Made by a program: the position numbers and the translations under genes. 48,475 bases of DNA, from contig CAYPHJ010000025.1 of the NCBI GenBank assembly GCA_964410485.1, forward strand, positions 1 through 48,475, written 5' to 3'. Origin of the DNA: CAYPHJ01 sp964410485. Lineage in GTDB: Bacteria; Desulfobacterota; Binatia; UBA9968. Positions 32,822-41,051 of this stretch are shown piece after piece (the first letter of the stretch is position 1; every line of letters begins with the position of its first letter). The notes below the pieces were generated by a model. The model searched no databases. It saw only the letters and a list, made by a program, of their open reading frames with translations, and was not told the origin of the DNA.

Positions 32822-34083
32822 TTAACTACAGGATCTTCAAATCCCCTATGACCCCCTTTGCAAAGGGGGCGGGCCGCAGGGCCGGGGGATTTTTCTCCGG
32901 CAGACGAGGAAAGTCTCGCGGACATGCATTCACCCGGCACGATTTAAGCCGGACGAAATCGGCGCGCCCGCGCCAGAGCCTGCGGCTTGCGGCGTTGCTC
33001 GTGCTACTGGCGCTCTTTTCTGCCGGCTGCTCACCACTCTATGTCATGCGCGCGGCCGTCGAGCAGGGAAAAATTCTCTGGCGCCGGGAACCGATTGTCA
33101 GTTACATACAGAATCCCGAGCTGGACGCGGAAACCAGAGAAAAGCTCGCGCTGGTTCTGGCGGTGCGCGACTATGCGCGCGACGTTCTCCACATGAACGT
33201 GGGCGCGAGCTACGCCACGTTTTCTTACGTGGATCGCCCGATTCTCTCCTTCATCGTAACGGGCGCGCCCAAAACCGAACTCAAGCCGTACACCTGGTGG
33301 TTTCCGGTGGTTGGCAGGGTCCCGTACAAGGGCTATTTCTCCACAGCAGACGCTACGGCAGCCGCCGAAGGTCTCGAAAAGAGAGGGTTCGACAGTTACA
33401 TACGGCCGAGCGCGGCCTTTAGCACGCTTGGCTGGTTCGATGATCCCCTGCTGGCACATCTGCTGAAATACGATAGGAGAACACTCGCCGAGATCATTTT
33501 TCATGAGCTTTTCCATAATACATTGTTCATCAAGGGGGCAGGCAGTTTTAACGAAAGTGTGGCCAATTTTGTCGGCCATCGGGGTGCCATTGATTTTTTT
33601 CGCGATCGCTTCGGCGAGGCGAGCGCTGAGTATGAAAGCGCGGTGCAGGCGTGGCAAGACGAGCTGGAGTTTTCCCGATTTATGCAGGAGCTCGCGGACT
33701 CGCTGCGGTCCCTTTATGAATCGGATATCGCGGAGGAGGAGAAACTGCGAATAAGGCAAAAGGTGTTCACCCGCGCTAAAGCGGAATGGGACAAGCGGAT
33801 TGCGGACAGGCCGGCGCATCGCTTGCGTAATTTTTCGCGCCGACCGCTGAACAATGCGGTGATCATTCACTACCTTCTATATCTCAGCAACCTACAACTG
33901 TTTGAGTCGCTCTACGAGGCCGAGCGAAGAGACTTGGCGGAAACCATTCGATCGATCCGCGCCGCTGTCGAGCGCGGCGGTGATCCGTTTGAAGCCGTGG
34001 AGATTCGTCTTGCGGAACGCTTACAGGATCAGTCGCGGGTCTCAGGTCGAATCAGTTCCGAGTTCCTGGTTCTCAGTTTCTAG
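32818..34083 (+). CDS. Lipoprotein metallopeptidase (PF10023, predicted aminopeptidase)
   Basis: 421-residue predicted zinc peptidase. The lipobox LFSAGC (Cys71) follows a hydrophobic stretch LRLAALLVLLAL, so it is probably a lipoprotein. HELFH at residues 229-233 gives the HExxH site, and Glu246 in GSFNESVANFVG is the probable third zinc ligand, which is the PF10023 pattern. The start is odd: ATG 32818 overlaps the exporter stop, yet residues ~8-26 (SPMTPFAKGAGRRAGGFF) translate a dispersed palindromic repeat. No ATG, GTG or TTG occurs between the repeat and the hydrophobic core, so a long ~50-residue N-region is predicted. The C-terminal ~15 residues are encoded by a 7-nt-period repeat. Confidence 0.85.
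   Translation: MINYRIFKSPMTPFAKGAGRRAGGFFSGRRGKSRGHAFTRHDLSRTKSARPRQSLRLAALLVLLALFSAGCSPLYVMRAAVEQGKILWRREPIVSYIQNPELDAETREKLALVLAVRDYARDVLHMNVGASYATFSYVDRPILSFIVTGAPKTELKPYTWWFPVVGRVPYKGYFSTADATAAAEGLEKRGFDSYIRPSAAFSTLGWFDDPLLAHLLKYDRRTLAEIIFHELFHNTLFIKGAGSFNESVANFVGHRGAIDFFRDRFGEASAEYESAVQAWQDELEFSRFMQELADSLRSLYESDIAEEEKLRIRQKVFTRAKAEWDKRIADRPAHRLRNFSRRPLNNAVIIHYLLYLSNLQLFESLYEAERRDLAETIRSIRAAVERGGDPFEAVEIRLAERLQDQSRVSGRISSEFLVLSF
32839..32896. repeat. Nested GC-rich palindrome inside the peptidase coding sequence
   Basis: AAATCCCC (32839-32846) pairs with GGGGATTT (32885-32892), and inside it 32852-32869 is a perfect 18-base palindrome (CCCCCTTTG/CAAAGGGGG). The outer span is 54 bases, a multiple of three, so it keeps the frame open. 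Bases 32867-32896 recur at 1-30. Confidence 0.8.
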
Positions 34084-34111
34084 TTTTGAAAAACCCAAGG
34101 AACCCGGAATG
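34052..34111. repeat. 7-nt-period repeat covering the peptidase stop codon
   Basis: Five heptads in phase from 34052: TCAGTTC, CGAGTTC, CTGGTTC, TCAGTTT, CTAGTTT. A partial complement (GGAACCC, GGAATGT) ends near 34111. The stop codon TAG (34081-34083) lies inside the fifth heptad, so the gene's end is formed by the repeat. Confidence 0.8.
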
Positions 34112-34146
34112 TAAGCAATATCCGACCTGAAAGAACCCGCCGCCGG

Positions 34147-35016
34147 TCAGGCGATGCGCCCAATTGCTTCTTTGAAGCGTTGGATGGCATCAATGTGTGC
34201 GCCAGGATTTGGCATTCCTGACTTCATCGTGTTGACAGTTATGTGAGTGGCGCCGAGTTCCTTCCAGGCGTTGAACTCTTCAAGCCAAGCTTCAGGAGGT
34301 TGTGCGATCGAGATGCGGCCTTCGAGTCCGATATCCCCTGGGTTGCGACCGGCGGCGCGGGCCGAATCGCGTATTTTACCAAGCGCTAGGCGACACTTAT
34401 CATCCGGCCGCTGGAGGGGAAACCAGCCGTCACCGATGCGCCCAATGCGTTGCAGTACTCGATCGTTGGCGCCGCCAAACCATATAGGGATGGGCCTCTG
34501 GACGGGTAGGGGGTTCAAACCCGCGTCCGTGACTTTGTGCCAACGACCCTCGAACGTGACGAGGTCCCGGGTCCAGAGGCTGCGCATTAGCTCGATCTGC
34601 TCCTCGGAGCGCCGGCCGCGATTTCTGAAATTTTCGCCGAGCGCTTCATATTCAACGGGATTCCACCCAATCCCAATGCCAAGGCGCAAGCGGCCTCCGC
34701 TCAGGACATCCAGTGCGGCTGCCTGCTTGGCCGCGAGCACCGTCTGCCGCTGGGGTAAAATAATGATACCCGTGACGAGTTCGACCCTCTTGGTTAATGC
34801 AGCAAGGTAACCAAAAAGCACAAAAGGTTCATAGAACGAGTCTCTGTGCGTGTAAGGCGGCCGCCAAGCCGGCCTGCTCGCCGGATTGCCGCCAATGACA
34901 TGATCATAGGCGAGAATGTGATCGTAGCCCAGGGTTTCGGCAGCATGGGCAAACTCCCGAATCGCTTGCGGGTCAGTGCCGATCTCTGTTTGTGGAAAAA
35001 TCACACCTAGCCGCAT
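34147..35016 (-). CDS. LLM-class (luciferase-like, probably F420-dependent) oxidoreductase
   Basis: 289-residue TIM-barrel flavin/F420 oxidoreductase of the bacterial luciferase-like family. It begins MRLGVIFPQTEIGTDP and has the usual GYDHILAYDHVIG, LVTGIIILPQRQTVLAAKQA, LDVLSGGRLRLGIGIGWNP and PIPIWFGGANDRVLQRIGR. These segments fit the F420-dependent subgroup common in Actinobacteria and in Desulfobacterota/Binatota-like genomes, but FMN use cannot be excluded. A CAGGAG site lies five bases before ATG. No F420 synthesis gene or likely partner is adjacent, so the substrate is unknown. Confidence 0.9.
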   Translation of the reverse strand: MRLGVIFPQTEIGTDPQAIREFAHAAETLGYDHILAYDHVIGGNPASRPAWRPPYTHRDSFYEPFVLFGYLAALTKRVELVTGIIILPQRQTVLAAKQAAALDVLSGGRLRLGIGIGWNPVEYEALGENFRNRGRRSEEQIELMRSLWTRDLVTFEGRWHKVTDAGLNPLPVQRPIPIWFGGANDRVLQRIGRIGDGWFPLQRPDDKCRLALGKIRDSARAAGRNPGDIGLEGRISIAQPPEAWLEEFNAWKELGATHITVNTMKSGMPNPGAHIDAIQRFKEAIGRIA

Positions 35017-35170
35017 GTTGACTCCTGCTTGTGGCTATATATCCTCATTGTAACGCGCCCTTGGGCGGGGGGTTGATTTTTGCATTGTTAGTACGCACAT
35101 TTAAGGGCACAATGCATCTGATCTGGCCTATAGTCAACTACAAGCATACTCCTGACAGGAGGAGAAAACT

Positions 35171-36046
35171 ATGAACATGTTACGCACCACGATCCTGCTG
35201 GCGCTTCTGACCGCGCTCCTGGTGTGGCTCGGCGATATGTTGGGCGGTCGCCAAGGCGCCGTTATTGCTCTAATTTTCGCCGGAGCAATGAACTTTTTCA
35301 GCTACTGGTTCAGCGACAAGATCGTCATTTCGATGTACAGAGGCCGGGAAGTCAACGCACAAAACGACCCCGAGTTATACGGGATGGTCGCAGACCTTGC
35401 CCAGAGGGGTGGGTTGCCGATGCCCAAGGTGTATGTGCTGCCCCAGGATGCCCCGAATGCTTTCGCTACTGGACGTAATCCCCACCATGCCGCCGTGGCC
35501 GTAACCCAGGGTATCCGGCGGATCTTGACCAAACGCGAGCTGGCCGGAGTCCTCGCTCATGAACTCAGTCACGTCAAAAACCGCGACATCCTAGTAAGCA
35601 CGATTGCGGCGACTTTAGCCGGTGCAATCAGCTACTTGGCCTACATGGCCCAGTGGGCAATGATCTTTGGCGGCCATCGCAGCCGTGAGGGGGGTGGAGG
35701 GAACATTTTTGGATTACTGATTATGATGATCGTAGCGCCGCTTGCCGCGATGCTCATTCAAATGGCTGTTTCACGCTCGCGAGAGTACGGCGCCGATGAA
35801 GGCGGGGCCAAGATAACCGGCGATCCTATCGCTTTGGCGAGCGCGCTCAGAAAGCTTCACATGGGTGCCCAAAACATTCCGATGCACGTGAATGAGGCCA
35901 CCGCCAGTGCAACCGCCCACATGTTCATCGTCAATCCCTTGACCGGTGGCTCAATGGCGAAGTTCTTCAGCACGCATCCGCCCATGCAGGAGCGGATTGC
36001 CCGCCTGGAAAAACTGGCTCGAACCATGGGCGCGCCCACCTACTAG
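35171..36046 (+). CDS. htpX: Membrane zinc protease HtpX
   Basis: Inner-membrane M48 peptidase that removes misfolded membrane proteins. 291 residues with two N-terminal helices (TTILLALLTALLVWLGDML and AVIALIFAGAMNFFSYW), the zinc site HELSH (His130, Glu131, His134), two further hydrophobic segments around 145-195, and the third ligand in SREYGADEGGAKI. A strong AGGAGG site precedes ATG 35171. Its usual partner proteins are not adjacent. TATAGT at 35129-35134 is a possible -10, but I see no matching -35. Confidence 0.94.
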   Translation: MNMLRTTILLALLTALLVWLGDMLGGRQGAVIALIFAGAMNFFSYWFSDKIVISMYRGREVNAQNDPELYGMVADLAQRGGLPMPKVYVLPQDAPNAFATGRNPHHAAVAVTQGIRRILTKRELAGVLAHELSHVKNRDILVSTIAATLAGAISYLAYMAQWAMIFGGHRSREGGGGNIFGLLIMMIVAPLAAMLIQMAVSRSREYGADEGGAKITGDPIALASALRKLHMGAQNIPMHVNEATASATAHMFIVNPLTGGSMAKFFSTHPPMQERIARLEKLARTMGAPTY

Positions 36047-36056
36047 CCAAACGCTC

Positions 36057-36130
36057 TGGAGTGATGGAGTGATGGATTTTAAAACCCAATACTCCAACAC
36101 TGCTGTACTGCGGTACTCCAACACTCCATT
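36057..36130. repeat. 8-nt-period hairpin (TGGAGTGA words)
   Basis: Left arm: TGGAGTGA twice, then TGGATTTT (36057-36080). Right arm: five octamers in phase from 36091 (ACTCCAAC, ACTGCTGT, ACTGCGGT, ACTCCAAC, ACTCCATT). The outer words pair. It lies between the convergent htpX and esterase genes, where a bidirectional stop would be useful. Confidence 0.8.
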
Positions 36131-36149
36131 TCTGTTTCCGACTCCGTTT

Positions 36150-36818
36150 CTACACTGGCGTTAACACTTTTTCTTCGAGCCACGCTGAAAGGTCCGCAAG
36201 ACTTTTTGGCGTGATTTCATGGCCCATGTCATATTCCCGATACGTGATCGAGGCGCCCAGGTTGCGTAGCGTCTCAGCTGCATCCCGGGCGCGCGCTACT
36301 TCGATCAGCTGATCTCGCGAACCATGCTGAATGAGGAGCGGTGGCAATTCGATCTTTTCTGTCGTGGAGGGACTCGCTGAAGGCGATTCCAACAGATTTT
36401 TTGGCAGCCAGGAACTCAGCGCCGCCATGGCCGCAAATCGCTCCGCATGAAGCAGAGTGAGGCTGTATGCCATCACTCCACCCTGACTGAACCCAAGGAC
36501 GACCAGTTTGGCGCGGTCAATCGGATAGCGTAGCAGGCATTCCTCTAAAAAGCTCTCGAGTTTGTCTCTGGCGGAAAGAATCGAATGAAGATCAGGATGT
36601 CCTCCCATGCTCATCGGATACCAGGCGTATCCGGATGCTCCTGAACCGATCGGGATCTCCAGCGGAGCTTGAGGGCAGATCATCAGAAACTTTCCCTGGC
36701 ACAACAAAGGCGCCAGGCCAAGCAAGTCCATGGCATTGGCGCCACGGCCGTGTAGAGTCAAAGCCGTCGGATGCGGCCCTTTGCCGGCGGGCTCGTAGAT
36801 TGTGTGGGCGAGTTCCAA
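36150..36818 (-). CDS. Alpha/beta-hydrolase (phospholipase/carboxylesterase family)
   Basis: 222-residue serine hydrolase of the carboxylesterase/thioesterase type (PF02230). The nucleophile elbow is GFSQGGVMAYSL, the oxyanion region is LTLHGRGANAMDLLGLAP, the acid is in IQHGSRDQLIEV, and the catalytic His is in YDMGHEITPKSL. The start is TTG 36818, because AGGAGGT sits exactly five bases upstream on the minus strand. A longer reading from 36971 would translate a 7-nt-period repeat. It lies 149 bases downstream of the ABC permease on the same strand. Natural substrate unknown. Confidence 0.88.
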   Translation of the reverse strand: MELAHTIYEPAGKGPHPTALTLHGRGANAMDLLGLAPLLCQGKFLMICPQAPLEIPIGSGASGYAWYPMSMGGHPDLHSILSARDKLESFLEECLLRYPIDRAKLVVLGFSQGGVMAYSLTLLHAERFAAMAALSSWLPKNLLESPSASPSTTEKIELPPLLIQHGSRDQLIEVARARDAAETLRNLGASITYREYDMGHEITPKSLADLSAWLEEKVLTPV

Positions 36819-36855
36819 GATCGACCTCCTGAAATACGGGCATGAAAACAGTTGC

Positions 36856-36961
36856 GAGTTTCGGGTTTGGAGTTCCGGATCGGAATCATTTTTGAAAACC
36901 TGGGGAACCAAGAACGCGGGAACCGGAAACGTAGCGAAATGATCGGAGACCCGAAACTGTT
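36856..36961. repeat. 7-nt-period hairpin upstream of the esterase
   Basis: Left heptads GAGTTTC, GGGTTTG, GAGTTCC (36856-36876). The right end near 36944-36960, read as its complement, gives AGTTTCG then GGTCTCC, which pairs with the left. Between them are GGAACC-type words with near-heptad spacing. It fills the gap between the permease stop and the esterase start. Confidence 0.75.
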
Positions 36962-36967
36962 GAACGC

Positions 36968-38662
36968 TCAATCCTTCATTTGCTCGAGGTGCTTAAGGCC
37001 AAGCTTCATCGGCAGCACGAGTGCAATGATGGTGATCGCCACGACCGCGAATAACGAAGGCGCGAGCCGGCGAAAGGGTGGCGCGGTAATCGCTCCGGAC
37101 TTCAGTCCTTCTAACGCCAGCTGATAGATAGGCCAAGCCTCGATCATGACAATCATGCCTATAAAGCCGATGCTGAAAATCATACAAGCTGCGCCCCCGA
37201 AACTCGTCGGGATCTCTGCCGCATTATCAAAATGAAACTTGGGGTAGAGTGCTCCGATCCCAACCCCGATGGCGGTGATTCCCAGAGTCATGAGCAACGT
37301 CGTGGCAAGGGATAGCGCCATCATCCAGCCCGGTACCTGGAGTAGATAGTTGCTGACGACAATCAAAGCCCCGCCGAGGACCAGCAACGGCAAGAAATTC
37401 AGCCAGAATTTGCTCCACAGAAGAGAACAAACAGACATCGGGGCTGTTTGCAAGATCCAATAGGCTCGGCCTTCCAGGCTCACGGCGGGGAAAGCAAAGC
37501 GCACGGCGACGGCGCTCAAGACAAAACCCGCCAAAGCCAGGTTCGCGAACGCCACCGCGGTCTTCAATGTAGCTGTGGGTATTGGCGAGCGATCCAAGGG
37601 CAACACTTTGAAGTTGTAGAGGTAGACGACCACCAAAGCGACGAGAAGAAAAAGTTGTGACCACTGCGTGCTATCGCGCAAAAATGTTTTTATGTCTTTG
37701 ATCATCAATGCTCGCGTAAGATGCGGAAAAGGCAGAGTCAACCATTCCAGCGCGCAGTCAACCCATCCCAGCGTGCGCCGGCCCTGGCGCGACTCCTGGG
37801 CTTTGGACCATCCCGAGAGATAAACGGCGCGGCAAATCCAGTACCCGGCCAAAGGCAGGAAGAGCGCGTAACTCGCGAGCAGTGCATAAAAGAATCCTCG
37901 CTCGACAGGCCTGTTGAACAGGGTGGCGGCCAAGATTTCTCCCGCCCATGTGCTGGGCAACAATAATGAAGAGGGAGTTTCCATCGCCGTCAGAAACTCG
38001 ACGAAGTGACCAAACGACTCGGGTTGAACCAGGCGTTCGGGCTGGGAAAATCGGAACAAGAAAAAAAGCACGATGAATCCGAAAAGACCGATAAAAAGAA
38101 GAATGTCGCGGATGCGCCTGGCTGGCAGAAAGTAGACCAGCAGATGCGTAACCACGATGCCGATGGCGGCAGGAATCGTCAAAAATAGCGGCAAGATTAG
38201 CAGAAGCCAGAGATAGAATATCATTCCACCGGCAAAAACCCAGCCGTAGGCAGCAAAGACCGGCAGGGTAAAAAACAAAACCATCCACGATGAATTGATT
38301 GCCGTCGCGATGAAACGCGAGTAGTAAAAGGCTTCCGTTGGAACAGGCGTCGACATCACCAGGTCTAGATCGCGTGCAAGAAAAAAAGTGGAAAGTGAAG
38401 TGATCACGTTACTGAAGAGGAGCATGGAGAAGAAGGTAACTAGAACAATCAGCAAAAGCTGATAAGCCAGAGCAGGGCCGAGGTCGTAGACGCTTTGAAA
38501 ATAGATGAGGACGCGCCGAGTAACCCAGTAGGTGCCGAACCAGACCGCCGCCGCCGCAGCGAAGATAAATAGCCGCTGCGCGCTCTTCTTGCCGCTGCGC
38601 GCAAAATCATTTTTCCAGGAAATCCAGAAGGGGGACAGCAGTGCAATGGTCGAAGGAATCAT
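36968..38662 (-). CDS. ABC-2-like exporter permease, 564 residues
   Basis: Large polytopic membrane protein with about 12 hydrophobic segments, for example FIFAAAAAVWFGTYW, LLIVLVTFFSMLLFSNVI, MIFYLWLLLILPLFLTI, DILLFIGLFGFIVLFFLF and LFAVVAITIIALVLPM. The organisation fits the 'putative ABC exporter' group (PF16949) rather than a short ABC-2 permease. It overlaps the ATPase gene upstream by four bases, so ATPase and permease are certainly one system. Substrate unknown. Charged cytoplasmic segments (SKAQESRQGRRTLGWVD) separate two halves. Confidence 0.82.
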   Translation of the reverse strand: MIPSTIALLSPFWISWKNDFARSGKKSAQRLFIFAAAAAVWFGTYWVTRRVLIYFQSVYDLGPALAYQLLLIVLVTFFSMLLFSNVITSLSTFFLARDLDLVMSTPVPTEAFYYSRFIATAINSSWMVLFFTLPVFAAYGWVFAGGMIFYLWLLLILPLFLTIPAAIGIVVTHLLVYFLPARRIRDILLFIGLFGFIVLFFLFRFSQPERLVQPESFGHFVEFLTAMETPSSLLLPSTWAGEILAATLFNRPVERGFFYALLASYALFLPLAGYWICRAVYLSGWSKAQESRQGRRTLGWVDCALEWLTLPFPHLTRALMIKDIKTFLRDSTQWSQLFLLVALVVVYLYNFKVLPLDRSPIPTATLKTAVAFANLALAGFVLSAVAVRFAFPAVSLEGRAYWILQTAPMSVCSLLWSKFWLNFLPLLVLGGALIVVSNYLLQVPGWMMALSLATTLLMTLGITAIGVGIGALYPKFHFDNAAEIPTSFGGAACMIFSIGFIGMIVMIEAWPIYQLALEGLKSGAITAPPFRRLAPSLFAVVAITIIALVLPMKLGLKHLEQMKD

Positions 38663-39417
38663 CGTTTTCCGTTGTCCTGCGTTGTCGGAGGCTCTTCCTC
38701 TTGCGTGAGCTCCAGAAACACGCTCTCCAGGTTGCCGTTGTGGTTATTCCCTTGGCCGTGCAATTCCGCCATCGTGCCGCAGGCGATGAGCCGTCCCTTC
38801 TGAATAATGCCGATCCGATGACAGACCTCTTCGGCCACGTCGATGCTGTGAGTCGAGAGAAAGATCGTTGTACCTTTGTTGGAAAGAGAGCGAAACAGAT
38901 CCTTCAGGTTGCGCGATCCCTTCGGGTCCATGCCGACCATGGGCTCATCGATGACAAGAACACGGGGTTCATGGATCAAAGCTGCGCAGACAACAAGCCG
39001 TTGCTTCATGCCATGGGAGTACCCTTCCACCAGTTCGTTGCGCCACCGCAACAGCTCGAAGTATTCGAGAAGTTCCCCGATTCGCCGGTTGAGAACGTTC
39101 GTTTCAAGTCCATGGAGCTTGCCGACAAAGTTTAGAAATTCGCTCCCGGTCAGCTTTTCGTAAATAAACGGCCGATCGGGAATAAAGCCCGTAATCGCTT
39201 TGGCTCGCTCGGGTTCGCGCTCGACGTGGTAACCGCCGAGAAACACCTCTCCGAAGGTCGGTTTGAGAATGCCCATCATGACCCGGATCGTGGTTGTTTT
39301 TCCAGCTCCGTTGGGTCCGAGAAAGCCGAAAATCTCACCGCGGTGTGCTTCGAGATTCAACGAATCGACCGCGGCCAGCTCGCCGTATTGTTTGGTCAAG
39401 TTGACCAGTTTGATCAT
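38659..39417 (-). CDS. ABC transporter ATPase
   Basis: 252-residue ATPase of the CcmA/NatA-like exporter type: Walker A GPNGAGKTT, Q-loop GFIPDRPFIYEKLTG, signature YSHGMKQRLVVCAALI (YSHGM replaces LSGGQ, common in this subgroup), Walker B VLVIDEPMVGMDP and switch His IFLSTHSIDVAEEV. It starts one base after the stop of the transglutaminase gene and overlaps the permease gene, so all three are one operon. Confidence 0.92.
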   Translation of the reverse strand: MIKLVNLTKQYGELAAVDSLNLEAHRGEIFGFLGPNGAGKTTTIRVMMGILKPTFGEVFLGGYHVEREPERAKAITGFIPDRPFIYEKLTGSEFLNFVGKLHGLETNVLNRRIGELLEYFELLRWRNELVEGYSHGMKQRLVVCAALIHEPRVLVIDEPMVGMDPKGSRNLKDLFRSLSNKGTTIFLSTHSIDVAEEVCHRIGIIQKGRLIACGTMAELHGQGNNHNGNLESVFLELTQEEEPPTTQDNGKR

Positions 39418-39418
39418 T

Positions 39419-40885
39419 TCAAGACGCCTCGACGACGCGAATATTCAGTGTGCCGATCAATTGGAGGAGATCGATCTGGCGATCGATTTCTCCTTCGATG
39501 AATTTGACGTGCGTTACATCCGCCGGAAATTGCTTCAGCACCGGATCGAGTGAGATCCATTCGCCGAGCCAAATTTCAGACCACGCATGGTAATAAAAGG
39601 CATCGCGCACATAGACCATGCCGACGACGGTTTTAGCTGGAAGGCCCACGGCCCGCGCGAGGGCGTTAAAGAGAACCGTGTGCTCATTGCAATCGCCTTT
39701 TTTTGTCTCGAGCACCTCCAAAGCGCTCGGAATGCTAACGGTGGGCTCTTTGGCAATTTCGCGATATACCCAATCCTGAATCCGCAGAGCCGCTCTGCGA
39801 GCGTCTGTTTCTCCCCGCACGATCTCTTTAGCCAAAGCGCGAATCCGCGGGTGATCGCTCTGAATGAAGGGCGTCGATTCCAGAAACGGGCGCAGGCGCT
39901 CGTCGCGAATCGGCAGCGAAAGCGCTTGCAGGCGATCGACCCGATCGCGTGTGATATACAGGCGGTTGCCCGCCAGTCGCTGTCGCCCCCCTGCAAGTGC
40001 AGGAAAATTCGCCACGTCAATACCCGCGAGTTCAAGTGTCAGCAAATGTCTTTCTTGGGGCCCGGAAATGAGCCGGTCGGGCGTGATCGCGGTCTGAGCG
40101 ATCAAATCCAAAGGCACCGACCGGGAGCCGGATATATTTTGTGCATCGGTCGCGCTTTGCTGTATGAGAGCCAGTCCAGCGGGAGATTCCTCCCTGAGCG
40201 TTCGGCCCATGCCGTCAATCCAGGAGACCACGGCAATGCCTTTAACTTGTTGCCGAATTCGCATCGCCGGCCGAAGCTCGCGGCCGATGCGAATGTGCTC
40301 ACGACTTTCGATGGTCACAGAGGTCGTTTGCTGCGAGAGTGTGGCCGGATCAAAGACAGAGAAAAAGTGTTTTTTGCCCGGTTCCAGCTGTTGGGTGGCA
40401 ATGTAGGGCTTCAGCGCCGCCATAAGGTAAGGGGGAGAAGACAATGGAATCTGTTTCTTTGTCGTGCTGCCGGCGGACTCGATTTCTAACACGAGCTTTC
40501 CGGGGGTAGCTACGCCACGGGAGCGAAATCTGATTTCGTTCGATCGCAGCTCATATTCAAAGCGACGGAGCAACCATTCTTCGTCGACGTCCATCTCGAG
40601 CCTGGTTGACACCGGCTGCATCGTGCCCAGAAGCTGCAAGCGCAGATTTGATTCGTCATAGATATGATAGCCCTGCGGCGTGGGCTTTATGATCTGGCGG
40701 GCGTGACCGATTTTTTCCCGTTGGTAAAAAACTCCCCACCATTCTTCAATGGTTTCGGTGATTTTTTCGGCGCTGTGAAGCGTAATCGAGGCGGGCGGGG
40801 CCTCGAGATGGCGTGTTAACAGCCAGCCATTCATGAAAACCCAGAACAGCACAATGCCGACGCCGATGGATCGTGTAAGTACCAT
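39419..40885 (-). CDS. Membrane-anchored transglutaminase-like protein
   Basis: 488 residues with an N-terminal anchor (SIGVGIVLFWVFMNGWLL) and a large extracytoplasmic part. The C-terminal transglutaminase-like fold has an intact triad: Cys399 in KKGDCNEHTVLF, His433 in FYYHAWSEIW and Asp447 in ISLDPVL. The ~300-residue middle region (SNLRLQLLGTMQPVSTRLEM, TLRIEESPAG-like LREESPAGLALI) has no family I can name. Such domains can be proteases or cross-linking enzymes. It is the first gene of an operon with an ABC exporter, so it may process or act on the exported substrate; this is inference. Confidence 0.85.
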   Translation of the reverse strand: MVLTRSIGVGIVLFWVFMNGWLLTRHLEAPPASITLHSAEKITETIEEWWGVFYQREKIGHARQIIKPTPQGYHIYDESNLRLQLLGTMQPVSTRLEMDVDEEWLLRRFEYELRSNEIRFRSRGVATPGKLVLEIESAGSTTKKQIPLSSPPYLMAALKPYIATQQLEPGKKHFFSVFDPATLSQQTTSVTIESREHIRIGRELRPAMRIRQQVKGIAVVSWIDGMGRTLREESPAGLALIQQSATDAQNISGSRSVPLDLIAQTAITPDRLISGPQERHLLTLELAGIDVANFPALAGGRQRLAGNRLYITRDRVDRLQALSLPIRDERLRPFLESTPFIQSDHPRIRALAKEIVRGETDARRAALRIQDWVYREIAKEPTVSIPSALEVLETKKGDCNEHTVLFNALARAVGLPAKTVVGMVYVRDAFYYHAWSEIWLGEWISLDPVLKQFPADVTHVKFIEGEIDRQIDLLQLIGTLNIRVVEAS

Positions 40886-40912
40886 GAGTTAATGAATTAA
40901 GCCGAACGGGTA

Positions 40913-40988
40913 TTGGAGTACTGGAGTGTTGGTTCAAGAGGATCGCTCCACCACTCCAGCACAGCATTCGCTGCCCCCACACTCCAAT
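40913..40988. repeat. 8-nt-period hairpin (TTGGAGTA words)
   Basis: Left: TTGGAGTA, CTGGAGTG, TTGGTTCA (40913-40936). Right, in the same phase: GCTCCACC, ACTCCAGC (40945-40960), and later ACTCCAAT (40981-40988). It belongs to the same family as 36057-36130. It sits between the divergent transglutaminase and Mut7-C genes. Confidence 0.75.
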
Positions 40989-41051
40989 TCCTTGTCGCAA
41001 CCGTATATGGTAAGCGCAAAGGCTTAGCAATTCAAATATTTTTATACATTT

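Noticed and set aside
36819..36971. 51-codon N-terminal extension of the esterase
   Set aside because: It translates a 7-nt-period repeat. A perfectly spaced AGGAGGT points to TTG 36818 as the start.
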